From positions 1 through 7,593 of the forward strand of contig DPRZ01000047.1 in the NCBI GenBank assembly GCA_003538525.1: a stretch of DNA of 7,593 bases. Reading direction: 5' to 3'. The notes below the pieces were generated by a model that saw only the letters and a program-made list of their open reading frames with translations, was not told where the DNA came from and did no database searches. The DNA is from Neisseriales bacterium (GTDB lineage: Bacteria > Pseudomonadota > Gammaproteobacteria > Burkholderiales > UBA11063). Both the position numbers and the translations under genes were made by a program. Positions 1 through 6,186 of the stretch are shown here, piece after piece (the stretch's first letter is position 1; the number at the start of each line of letters is the position of its first letter).

Positions 1-13
1 GTGGTTAAGAGCT

Positions 14-40
14 TTGTGTGACCATTAGGTTAGCTATAAT
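14..40 (+). promoter_or_regulatory. Candidate sigma70 promoter for the 61-729 gene
   Basis: A perfect TATAAT lies at 35-40, 20 bp before the start codon at 61. The best -35 candidate is TTGTGT at 14-19, with a short 15-bp spacer; an alternative at 12-17 has the right spacing but a poor sequence. The predicted transcript would start near 47 and have a leader of only about 14 nt. The -10 match is strong and the -35 is weak. The first 60 bases otherwise hold nothing I can assign; a few codons ending at a TGA (19-21) could be the tail of an upstream gene, but this cannot be shown. Confidence 0.35.
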
Positions 41-60
41 TGTAAAGAAAGATAGGTTGG

Positions 61-729
61 ATGCGTAAGATATTATTGATAGTTTTGATTGTTTGGATGC
101 AAGTTAGCTCTGCAAGCTTTTTTGGTTTATTTGGTGGTTCATCACATCATCGCAGTAAACCCAATGTTACTAAATCTGCACCTGCGCCAATTGATAACTC
201 TAGTCAATATTATCAGCAGTGGTGTAGTTTAGCTCCAACTAATTATGGTTTTCGGATTAACTGTGCTCAACCACCAGTGTTAACTAATTTGAAAGCCGAT
301 GCTTCAGCCAGCGTGAGGTGTCAGCAGCTCTATACTGGGGTGAGTAAGCAATTTCCGGCACAGGTTAATTTGTCCACAGCGTTTATTAACAGCTTAAAAT
401 TGTGCTCGGGGCAAGTTTATGGACCATTTCAAATTAGTATGATCAATGTTACTCAGCAAGAAAGTAATAATCTTCTCCAAGCAAATAATCTCAGTACGTT
501 TTATGCGATAGACTGTGCGGGTAAAGTTCCTTATGAAAGTGCAGAATATATTAGTCAACAAGAAAGTATCAATCGCTTGGCGAGTCAAAATATTCAACAA
601 TGTTTGGATCATATTCCAACTGGTCAAGTAAATAACATTTTGTTTGTTTTTTATATTTGCATTGGGCTAGCCTTGGTTTCGTTAGGGATGATTAGCTACA
701 AATATTATAAGCGACGTCAATCTAGATAA
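61..729 (+). CDS. Secreted single-pass membrane protein with six periplasmic cysteines, unknown function
   Basis: I do not recognise this 222-residue protein. Residues 1-18 form a signal peptide: basic MRK, a hydrophobic core, then a VSSA-S cleavage-like site. A short Phe/Gly/Ser/His-rich stretch (19-33) and a Pro/Ser linker follow. The periplasmic part (about 45-190) has cysteines at 55, 68, 87, 115, 152 and 181, an even number that would suit three disulfides. A hydrophobic helix at about 192-213 (with Cys200) ends in the basic tail KYYKRRQSR, so the C-terminus should be cytoplasmic by the positive-inside rule. The start ATG follows only a weak ribosome site (ATAGG at 52-56), but the signal peptide begins right there, which supports it. 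The gene seems to be transcribed alone and ends at a hairpin shared with the convergent operon. A role in the envelope is likely; no catalytic motif is visible. Confidence 0.75.
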   Translation: MRKILLIVLIVWMQVSSASFFGLFGGSSHHRSKPNVTKSAPAPIDNSSQYYQQWCSLAPTNYGFRINCAQPPVLTNLKADASASVRCQQLYTGVSKQFPAQVNLSTAFINSLKLCSGQVYGPFQISMINVTQQESNNLLQANNLSTFYAIDCAGKVPYESAEYISQQESINRLASQNIQQCLDHIPTGQVNNILFVFYICIGLALVSLGMISYKYYKRRQSR

Positions 730-735
730 ATAAGT

Positions 736-765
736 AAGCCACCTAAGTAAGGTGGCTTTATTTTT
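736..765. terminator. Rho-independent terminator between convergent genes, probably bidirectional
   Basis: AAGCCACC (736-743) and GGTGGCTT (751-758) form a perfect 8-bp stem with a 7-nt loop. A T-rich run follows on the + strand (757-765, interrupted by one A). The hairpin lies 7 bp after the stop of the + strand gene and just beyond the stop of the minus-strand channel gene (768). It can serve both transcripts, although the T-tract is better on the + strand; on the minus strand the tail reads ACTTATTTA. Confidence 0.85.
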
Positions 766-767
766 GC

Positions 768-1952
768 CTAAGTTGTAATTTGGCTGGGTTTAAGTTCAAA
801 TAAACTCATCGCTGCGTAGGCTTGTTCAATAACTAATGATTTAAGGTGCTCATGTCCTGCACTTGAAGTTTCAAAAGTAAAGCCAGTTATTTCAAGTGGT
901 AACCCATAATTAAGCAGTGGGTTAACCCGCACGGCATTGGCATATTCTTGATTAAGATTAGGATTAGATTTAAGCAGGTTTAACAAAAATAGGCGAAAAA
1001 GACTGAGGTTAGTCAAGTCTTGCCAATTGGGCTGCTCGCTTTCAATTTGATGAATGAAGTTTGGGTAGCTTGTACGTAGATTTGTAAGTAGTGACGGGCT
1101 GACAAAATGAATGCTTTGTGGATCAAGGCAAATTTCTTGGCGAAAACGGCGTCCCTCGGAATAGCTCATGTATTCCCAGTTTTTAACGGCTTCGGTGGTT
1201 AAAGTATAGGTTGGTAATGTGGTGACGCTATTATCAAAATTGCGTAGGCGGACACTATTAATTGAAATTTCTTCAACGGTTCCCTCAAGATTATATTTGG
1301 GGATACTAATCCAATCACCCACGCGTACCATTGAAGTTGCATTGGCTTGTAAACTGGCAACAATTCCTAAGATAGTATCGCGGAAAATTAATAAGACGAT
1401 GGCGGATAATGCACCTAATCCAGTAATTACGGTAACTGGTGGTTGATCAAAAATATAGGCTGCCGCCAATACTGCCATTATAATCCAGGTGAAGAAACTT
1501 ACGATTTTTATATAACTATGCCAGCTAGATTTATCATTGCGTTTGGAGGTTAGTTGATAGTAATCGTGGAGGGCAAAAATAAAGCGATTTAACGAAAAAG
1601 TTAAAATGTAAAGGTTAAATAAATTAGCACTAATTAATACAGTTTTGGCGATTTTAAGCGACAAGCTATTACCATTAACCACTAGCATAAAACTTCCAAA
1701 TACAAATACGAGGCCAGATACTAGTAATGCGGTGGAGTTTAGGACGTGATAATCGCTAATTAGTCGCGCGAAGCGCGAATTTGAGTGTTTTAATTTCAAA
1801 TTTAAAAAATAAATGATCGTTTTGCGAATGAGATAATCCACACCCAACGCAACGAAACTAATTAAGATTAAAACTATAATTGCGCCAAAAATGGCCTTCA
1901 GGTTGGCATCGGTAATCCAGCCAAGTAAACTGGTGCTGACTAAATCGTTCAT
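768..1952 (-). CDS. ybdG: YbdG/MscM-type mechanosensitive channel of the MscS family
   Basis: This 394-residue inner-membrane protein should open under membrane tension and release small solutes during osmotic downshock. Hydrophobic helices are seen at about 19-40, 70-92, 100-124 and 148-168. The Gly/Ala-rich pore helix follows at about 174-205 (TGLGALSAIVLLIFRDTILG). Next comes the MscS beta domain with GDWISIPKY (212-220), EGTVEEI (223-229), a RLRNFDN block (235-241) and the signature TLPT (245-248). The pore-to-beta-domain sequence, a GRR motif (267-269) and a C-terminal GLPLEITGF (350-358) match my memory of E. coli YbdG (about 415 residues) rather than the shorter MscS. The ATG is preceded by AGAAGGA (complement of 1959-1965) at good spacing. 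It is the last gene of a three-gene minus-strand operon, 37 bp after the J-domain/SPOR gene. The family is certain; the YbdG subtype is likely. Confidence 0.9.
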   Translation of the reverse strand: MNDLVSTSLLGWITDANLKAIFGAIIVLILISFVALGVDYLIRKTIIYFLNLKLKHSNSRFARLISDYHVLNSTALLVSGLVFVFGSFMLVVNGNSLSLKIAKTVLISANLFNLYILTFSLNRFIFALHDYYQLTSKRNDKSSWHSYIKIVSFFTWIIMAVLAAAYIFDQPPVTVITGLGALSAIVLLIFRDTILGIVASLQANATSMVRVGDWISIPKYNLEGTVEEISINSVRLRNFDNSVTTLPTYTLTTEAVKNWEYMSYSEGRRFRQEICLDPQSIHFVSPSLLTNLRTSYPNFIHQIESEQPNWQDLTNLSLFRLFLLNLLKSNPNLNQEYANAVRVNPLLNYGLPLEITGFTFETSSAGHEHLKSLVIEQAYAAMSLFELKPSQITT

Positions 1953-1989
1953 TTAAATTCCTTCTTAAGTTACGGAGTTGTAGTTCAAG

Positions 1990-2739
1990 TTAATTATCAA
2001 AGTTAATTTTCTCGAGCGTGGCGTTGATGTTTTGTGATTCAAGCACATTTTGTAATTGGAGTGCTTTATCGCTGTTACTATAGGGGCCCATAAATAAATT
2101 ATAACCGCCTAATCCCTCGCTATTGGCTTCAATTTTTTGGATTGAGCTGGCATAACCCTGAGCTTTTAGGTCGTGTTGTCGCTGTTGAGCGCTGGTCTTA
2201 TCTGAGTAACTACCCAAATTTAGCACATAATAACTGCCGCTTAAAGCATTAAACGGATTTTCAGCTGTGATTTTATTGATAGCCTGTGTTGGTGGACTCG
2301 CTGGTGATTTTTTTAAATTTAGTTTGTTTACTTGGGGTGTTGGTGGCGTAATTTTAGCGGTCACACTTGGTAATAATTGGGTTATTTTTGCGCTTAGTTG
2401 GTGGTGCTTATGGTTTTGTTTGAGATAGGCCCAGATGGCAAATGTTATTGCTCCACCAGTTATGCAAATGACACTAGCTAATAAAAGATAGTTATTTGAG
2501 CTGGGTGATGATTTTTTTGTTGCCAGTGGGTGATTTAAGGTCGCGAGTAAATCTGCATCATAATTACGCTTAGTCAGCGGATTACTTAAGATATCATAGG
2601 CTTCTTGAATTAAGCGAAATTCAGCCGCAGCGCCACCTTTATCTGGGTGGTGACGTTGCGCTAAGATGCGATAAGCTGCTTTAATTTCTTCATATTCAGC
2701 ATCGATATTTAAGCCGAGGATTAGATAGTAGTTTTTCAT
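1990..2739 (-). CDS. Membrane-anchored J-domain / SPOR-domain fusion protein
   Basis: The 249 residues fall into four parts. Residues 1-65 are a DnaJ J-domain with the invariant HPD at 31-33 (RHHPDKGG), a basic helix II and the helix III EAYDILSNP pattern. After a short Lys/Ser linker, a single transmembrane helix spans about 84-106. Residues 107-165 form a Pro/Thr/Lys-rich linker. Residues 167-246 match a SPOR domain (YYVLNLGSY, then GYASSI, then YNLFMGPYS and a second helix). J-domains stimulate the ATPase of DnaK-type chaperones, and SPOR domains bind denuded peptidoglycan glycans at division sites. The predicted topology, N-terminus in and SPOR in the periplasm, is that of FtsN and DedD, with a J-domain as the cytoplasmic part. 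No Shine-Dalgarno is visible, but an in-frame TAA lies four codons upstream and the J-domain starts at residue 2, so the start is fixed. The upstream gene ends 24 bp before it, which suggests translational coupling. Confidence 0.9.
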   Translation of the reverse strand: MKNYYLILGLNIDAEYEEIKAAYRILAQRHHPDKGGAAAEFRLIQEAYDILSNPLTKRNYDADLLATLNHPLATKKSSPSSNNYLLLASVICITGGAITFAIWAYLKQNHKHHQLSAKITQLLPSVTAKITPPTPQVNKLNLKKSPASPPTQAINKITAENPFNALSGSYYVLNLGSYSDKTSAQQRQHDLKAQGYASSIQKIEANSEGLGGYNLFMGPYSNSDKALQLQNVLESQNINATLEKINFDN

Positions 2740-2763
2740 GTTTTTCTGTTAATGTGCTTTGGT

Positions 2764-3282
2764 TTATTTATGGGTTTTAAATAAGATGGTGGTTAATTTT
2801 TGTTCACCAATATACTGATCAATTGCCGAGTACATCACATATGGGATAACCATTAACCAATAGAGAATTGTGAGCGAGAAAAATAAATTTAGCGTACCTG
2901 CCTCTAATCCAGTAATGGCGTGCTCGGGTAAAGTGCCATGAATTTTAGCGACGATATATTCTTCAATTGCCACCAGAATGATTACAATTAGCACATAGAG
3001 CACGGAGCGACTTAAAATATGTCCGATTAATGGTTTGCCATCATGAACTTTGAGTGGATAAATTGCTTGGCTAATTAATAGAAATTTGGCGCAAACTGCG
3101 GCTTTAATTACACCAAGATAAAAGTCGGTATAGGGTACTTCGGCATGTTGTAAAACCGCGAAGCGAAAATAGCTAATTGCGATAAAAAATATTGCAAAAT
3201 AAAATGTTAGCGACCATGCTCTGATTAACTCGGTCTTTATTTTTGATCCAATAGCGGCAAATAGCATAAAAATTACTTTCAT
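2764..3282 (-). CDS. Uncharacterised four-helix inner-membrane protein
   Basis: The protein has 172 residues and four predicted membrane helices, at about 22-44, 55-75, 92-113 and 130-152, with short loops and a Lys-rich C-terminus. Between helices 2 and 3 lies a polar motif with DGKPLIGHIL (81-90) followed by SRS; helix 3 runs into an EE pair (107-108). This arrangement reminds me of small four-helix conserved membrane proteins of unknown function, but I cannot name a family. No strong ribosome site precedes the ATG at 3282, and Met6 is an alternative start. It is the first gene of the operon with the J-domain/SPOR and channel genes, downstream of a good minus-strand promoter. By context it may act in envelope stress or tension sensing; the sequence alone does not show this. 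Confidence 0.7.
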   Translation of the reverse strand: MKVIFMLFAAIGSKIKTELIRAWSLTFYFAIFFIAISYFRFAVLQHAEVPYTDFYLGVIKAAVCAKFLLISQAIYPLKVHDGKPLIGHILSRSVLYVLIVIILVAIEEYIVAKIHGTLPEHAITGLEAGTLNLFFSLTILYWLMVIPYVMYSAIDQYIGEQKLTTILFKTHK

Positions 3283-3329
3283 TAAGCGGATAAATTGAGT
3301 AAATCGGGGGGAATTATTTTAACCCCACA

Positions 3330-3359
3330 TTGTACCGCATTAATGAAGTTTGCTATAAT
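3330..3359 (+). promoter_or_regulatory. Extended -10 promoter reading toward the 3697 gene
   Basis: TGCTATAAT at 3351-3359 is a perfect extended -10 (TGN plus TATAAT). A partial -35, TTGTAC, lies at 3330-3335 with an 18-bp spacer; an extended -10 tolerates a poor -35. Transcription would start near 3366 and give a leader of about 330 nt before the start codon at 3697. It may therefore serve a small RNA or leader as well as, or instead of, the downstream operon. Confidence 0.5.
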
Positions 3360-3363
3360 GCTA

Positions 3364-3392
3364 ATTATAAAATTTAGCGGTGGACCTGTTAA
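3364..3392 (-). promoter_or_regulatory. Sigma70 promoter of the minus-strand three-gene operon
   Basis: Read on the minus strand, TTAACA (complement of 3387-3392) is a 5-of-6 -35 box. It is followed by a 17-bp spacer and a perfect TATAAT (complement of 3364-3369). Transcription would start near 3357, giving a leader of about 75 nt before the ATG at 3282. This is the best promoter in the window by sequence. Its -10 lies 4 bp from the opposing + strand -10, so polymerase should not be able to occupy both at once. Confidence 0.65.
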
Positions 3393-3460
3393 GTAGTATG
3401 TGGTCATTTAACTGCTTGTATTTTAATTGTATTTTTGGGAATCAAATAGCTTTGTGGTCG

Positions 3461-3485
3461 AGTAAAATAGTTGAACTATTTTACT
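3461..3485. repeat. Perfect 10-bp inverted repeat in the long leader
   Basis: AGTAAAATAG (3461-3470) and CTATTTTACT (3476-3485) are exact reverse complements separated by TTGAA. The arms are mostly A/T, and only a mixed sequence follows (TTGGTGCT), so this is not a standard terminator. It could be an operator for a dimeric regulator or an RNA hairpin in the leader of the glycine-zipper operon. The dyad is certain; its role is not. Confidence 0.5.
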
Positions 3486-3696
3486 TTGGTGCTAAAGTAG
3501 TAAAACAAATGCACAATTAAATTAAAATTGTTTCTAAATACAACACCTATTTGTGTGGAGTTTGAATTATAAAGTTTTAAGCTGCGCATTATGTTGAACA
3601 ATTAATGTTGGCATTTAATTTATCCATGATTTAAAGATTACAGTAGATTAGAAACTCTAACTAAATGATAAATTAATTCTTCAAGAAAGAGAGATT

Positions 3697-4470
3697 ATGG
3701 ACTCAAGAGATCCACGGAATAATTATAAGCAGCGTGAGAATTTATCGCGACGCAGAGCCGCTCCAGAACGTCAAGAGCCATTACGTAAGTATGTAGATAA
3801 TGATAATTCACCTGCCAGATCTCGTCAACGGAATAGTAGTCCGCATGAGTATGAGAATGATTTAAATTCACCTACGCGAATGAATAGAAAAAAATTGATT
3901 ATCGGTTTACTGATTGCAGCTGGACTTGCTGCTGCAATTGGCATCGGTGACATTATTAGCAATTCTGGTAAAGTGGAGGTTGTAAGTGTGCAACCAGCGA
4001 TATTAACGGCACAACAGCCGTATCAAAATTGCCAGCAAGTTGGTACAACGAATTATTCACGGAATCATAAAAATGGTACCGAAGGAGCTGTTATTGGTGG
4101 TGTTGGTGGTGCGGCTGTTGGTGGTTTAATTTCACATTCTTGGGTCGGTGTCGGTGTTGGCGCAGTGGTTGGTGGGGTTGGCGGTGATTTAATTCAACGG
4201 AGTCATCAACCTGATTATGTTGCGCATCATGGTTCTACGACGCAGTGTGCAACAGCATATCGACCAATTCAAGTACCAATTGGTTATCAAGTTGGTTATT
4301 TAAATGATGATGCGGTAACACAAATTACCACGCAACATCAACCATCAATTGGGACTAAAGTTAAGCTAATCGAGCTGGAAGCCGACCAAGTTACACCGTT
4401 GCAACAACAACAATTAGTACAACAGGCAATTGCGGGTGGTTCTGCCGCACCAACAACTGGCAATCAGTAG
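3697..4470 (+). CDS. YcfJ-like glycine-zipper membrane protein, copy 1, with Arg-rich cytoplasmic tail
   Basis: The protein has 257 residues. Residues 1-65 are a hydrophilic, probably disordered tail rich in Arg, Asn, Ser, Pro and Glu. One membrane helix follows at about 66-88, so the rest should be periplasmic. After a VSVQPAIL segment come Cys112, an HKNGTEGAVIGG entry and a Gly/Val zipper with GxxxG spacing (about 130-166), as in glycine-zipper 2TM proteins of the 17-kDa antigen type. Next is a conserved block IQRSHQPDYVA with HGSTTQCAT (166-185), which carries Cys184, the likely disulfide partner of Cys112. The order helix, VVSV, Cys, zipper, Cys resembles my memory of E. coli YcfJ, which lacks the long tail. 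A Gln-rich C-terminus (235-257) is absent from copy 2. A purine tract, AAAGAGAG, lies 3 nt before the ATG. It is the first gene of the + operon. Confidence 0.85.
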   Translation: MDSRDPRNNYKQRENLSRRRAAPERQEPLRKYVDNDNSPARSRQRNSSPHEYENDLNSPTRMNRKKLIIGLLIAAGLAAAIGIGDIISNSGKVEVVSVQPAILTAQQPYQNCQQVGTTNYSRNHKNGTEGAVIGGVGGAAVGGLISHSWVGVGVGAVVGGVGGDLIQRSHQPDYVAHHGSTTQCATAYRPIQVPIGYQVGYLNDDAVTQITTQHQPSIGTKVKLIELEADQVTPLQQQQLVQQAIAGGSAAPTTGNQ

Positions 4471-4475
4471 AGTTT

Positions 4476-4480
4476 AGGAG
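4476..4480 (+). promoter_or_regulatory. Ribosome binding site that supports a GTG start
   Basis: AGGAG lies 5 nt before GTG at 4486, with no ATG nearby in frame. This makes GTG the start of the second glycine-zipper gene. The site falls in the 15-bp gap after the stop of the first paralogue. Confidence 0.8.
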
Positions 4481-4485
4481 TAAAG

Positions 4486-5223
4486 GTGAAAGATAATAAT
4501 CAACGTAGAGTAGATCAGACGCGTGAGCAACCGAGAAGAACAAACCGTAGTTCACAACTTCGTTATGATGATGAGTATATTGCAAGTGAGAATGACTATC
4601 GCGAAGCTCCTCAACCGCGCGAGCGGACACGTCAACATTATGCAAATGAGCGGCGTTATGCATCATCACGGCGTGGGTTGAATTTTGCATGGATAATCGT
4701 TCCACTGCTATTAGTGGCGGCAGCCGCACTTGGTTTTGGTGCATATAGTTTGGCTACCAAGACAACGTTGGCACAAATAGTATCCGTTACGCCGAATTAT
4801 ACAACGGTGAAGAAACCATATAGTAGTTGCCACAAAGAAGCGACTACGAGTTACGTAGCGAATCAGAAAAATGGTACCGATGGGGCCTTAATTGGTGGTG
4901 CAACTGGTGCGGTAGCTGGTGGTATCATTGGTAATCAAGTTAAACAAGGTGGTGGTGGAACTATAATTGGTGCGGTTATTGGTGGGGCAACTGGCGCTTT
5001 GGCTGGACGTGAAATTCAACGTTCCAATCAACCAGATTATGTTGCCAAACACGGTAGCACGACTAAATGTGCGACGTTATATAAAACTGTGCGAGTTAAA
5101 TCAGGTTCTTATACGGTACAATATAATTATAAAGATACATTAGCTAAAATGGTCACCAATTCAGCGCCAGCAATTGGTGCAACGCTGCCGATGGCGCAAC
5201 TGCAAGCGTTAGCCGTGAATTAG
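4486..5223 (+). CDS. YcfJ-like glycine-zipper membrane protein, copy 2
   Basis: This 245-residue tandem paralogue of the preceding gene starts at GTG. Residues 1-63 are an Arg/Asn/Gln/Tyr-rich hydrophilic tail with many charged residues and no predicted fold. The membrane helix is at about 66-90. The periplasmic part has IVSVTPNYTTVKKPYSSC (Cys115), QKNGTDGALIGG, and a longer zipper (about 133-176) with GATGAVAGGIIGNQ and GGATGALAGREI, split by a GGGG turn as in classic glycine-zipper 2TM hairpins. Then come IQRSNQPDYVA, HGSTTKCAT (Cys195) and a C-terminal beta-like region (200-245). This copy is closer to textbook YcfJ-like proteins than copy 1. Outside the motifs the two have diverged strongly, including in their tails, so the duplication is old. 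It lies 15 bp after copy 1 and is surely co-transcribed with it. Confidence 0.85.
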   Translation: MKDNNQRRVDQTREQPRRTNRSSQLRYDDEYIASENDYREAPQPRERTRQHYANERRYASSRRGLNFAWIIVPLLLVAAAALGFGAYSLATKTTLAQIVSVTPNYTTVKKPYSSCHKEATTSYVANQKNGTDGALIGGATGAVAGGIIGNQVKQGGGGTIIGAVIGGATGALAGREIQRSNQPDYVAKHGSTTKCATLYKTVRVKSGSYTVQYNYKDTLAKMVTNSAPAIGATLPMAQLQALAVN

Positions 5224-5265
5224 ACGCTTGAGTAGATTAATCATTGAAAGGAAATTAAATTCATC

Positions 5266-6108
5266 ATGAATAAAAATAAATTAACCATTACATTATTAGC
5301 GAGCTATTTAATGTTGTGTACAAGCAGCTCATGGGCTGAACCACACAATGTTAATCTTAATTATCATAGTAATGGTGAGGAACATTCTGTAAATGTCAAT
5401 CGAAATTATCATGTCTCTGAAAATAATGGTGGTGAACGTTTTAATAACTCACGCTTAGGTAATTCAGAGCACTTTAATAACGACACGGTTAATATTAATC
5501 GCGGTGGTTATCAAAATGCTCCGTACCATGGTTGGAATGAAGGTCCAGTTGGGATTAGTAATGGCTGGGATAACGGTTGGAATCATGGTTATGAAAATGG
5601 TGGTTGGGGAATGGGCTTGATGGAGGGAATAATTGGTGGAATTGCGGCAACCAGTTTATTTAATTATTTCTTTAATCACAATTCAACGCCAACCGTCGAA
5701 TATGTAAATGGTGGCGGTTCTTCAGGTGGCAACGGTGCGACTAACTCAAATCCAGATAGCTCCCAACCACCTGAGGATATAACGAATAATACAACCACGA
5801 ATACGGTCATTAATGATGATAGTTCAAATTTAGGTTATTGGTTATTGGGTTTTGGTGTCCTAGCACTTGGCGCAGTGGGTTTGATTTATGCACTACGCAG
5901 ACCGCGTCGCAATTCATTTGATGAAGAAGAAGCCGATTATGGATATGAGGAAGAACGCCCGCATCATCCACGTTCAAATTCAAGATATTCTCGTGGCGGT
6001 GATGAGGATGATTATGTACAAATTGATCATCAGCGCCCGCAGTCACATTCTAATGGTGCGCGCAACTCGCGTGTCCCACAGCGTGAACGTCGTCGTGATG
6101 GATATTAA
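5266..6108 (+). CDS. Secreted Asn/Gly-rich single-pass membrane protein with charged cytoplasmic C-tail
   Basis: I do not recognise a family for these 280 residues. Residues 1-24 are a signal peptide ending SSWA before EP. Residues 25-118 are Asn/His/Gly-rich with paired short motifs: VNLNYH, VNVNRNYH and VNINRGGY; a tryptophan-rich patch (HGWNEG, NGWDNGWNHG, NGGWGMG) follows. A short hydrophobic Gly/Ala segment (117-136) precedes a Gly/Ser/Asn/Thr linker. The membrane helix is at about 190-210, followed by RRPRR and a 70-residue acidic-then-basic tail rich in Tyr, His, Ser and Arg. The predicted topology is the reverse of the two upstream proteins, yet it also places a low-complexity Arg-rich tail in the cytoplasm. 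AAAGGA (5247-5252) lies 13 nt before the ATG, a rather long spacing. The gene starts 42 bp after the second glycine-zipper gene with no terminator between them. Confidence 0.75.
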   Translation: MNKNKLTITLLASYLMLCTSSSWAEPHNVNLNYHSNGEEHSVNVNRNYHVSENNGGERFNNSRLGNSEHFNNDTVNINRGGYQNAPYHGWNEGPVGISNGWDNGWNHGYENGGWGMGLMEGIIGGIAATSLFNYFFNHNSTPTVEYVNGGGSSGGNGATNSNPDSSQPPEDITNNTTTNTVINDDSSNLGYWLLGFGVLALGAVGLIYALRRPRRNSFDEEEADYGYEEERPHHPRSNSRYSRGGDEDDYVQIDHQRPQSHSNGARNSRVPQRERRRDGY

Positions 6109-6170
6109 TTTTGAGTGAGGCCAATTTTTCTAGCTGTGTTGTGATTATTTAGAAATTAAATTAATTCATT

Positions 6171-6177
6171 AAAGGAG
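6171..6177 (+). promoter_or_regulatory. Ribosome binding site that fixes the regulator start at 6187
   Basis: AAAGGAG directly touches an ATG at 6178, which is too close for initiation. The next in-frame ATG, at 6187, lies 9 nt after the site, a normal spacing. I therefore take 6187 as the start. Confidence 0.75.
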
Positions 6178-6186
6178 ATGCTTACT

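Larger units (their letters stand above)
3283..3696. other. 414-bp intergenic region between divergent operons
   Basis: It contains the minus-strand and plus-strand promoter candidates, a perfect 10-bp inverted repeat at 3461-3485, and about 330 bp of AT-rich sequence that would be an unusually long leader if the + promoter serves the 3697 gene. I recognise no riboswitch, sRNA or tRNA. One 40-codon open frame (3398-3520) is present but lacks a ribosome site. A weaker second + strand promoter could exist around TTGAAC (3594-3599), but no good -10 follows it. Confidence 0.6.

Noticed and set aside
394..627. 77-codon open frame on the minus strand
   Set aside because: It lies fully inside the 61-729 gene, which has a signal peptide and membrane anchor; the antisense product shows no domain or ribosome site.
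1219..1446. 75-codon open frame on the + strand
   Set aside because: It is antisense to the MscS pore and beta domain of the channel gene, which is clearly real.
3308..3325. G-run and C-run that might form a hairpin near the minus-strand operon start
   Set aside because: Only four pairs form with an 11-nt loop; too weak to call a regulatory structure.
3343..3396. 17-codon hydrophobic open frame
   Set aside because: It starts upstream of the predicted + strand transcription start and runs through both -10 boxes, so it is unlikely to be transcribed whole.
4391..4744. 117-codon minus-strand open frame across the junction of the two glycine-zipper genes
   Set aside because: It opposes two well-supported genes and their ribosome site; its His-rich product is what antisense reading of this codon use gives.
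4069..4900. Glycine-zipper repeats as a possible recombination or phase-variation site
   Set aside because: The shared nucleotide identity between the two genes is limited to short blocks, such as 14 bases around the KNGT codons; no long identical or tandem units exist.
5810..6118. Open frames on both strands in the 3' part of the 5266-6108 gene
   Set aside because: Both are shadows of the membrane helix and low-complexity tail coding region.
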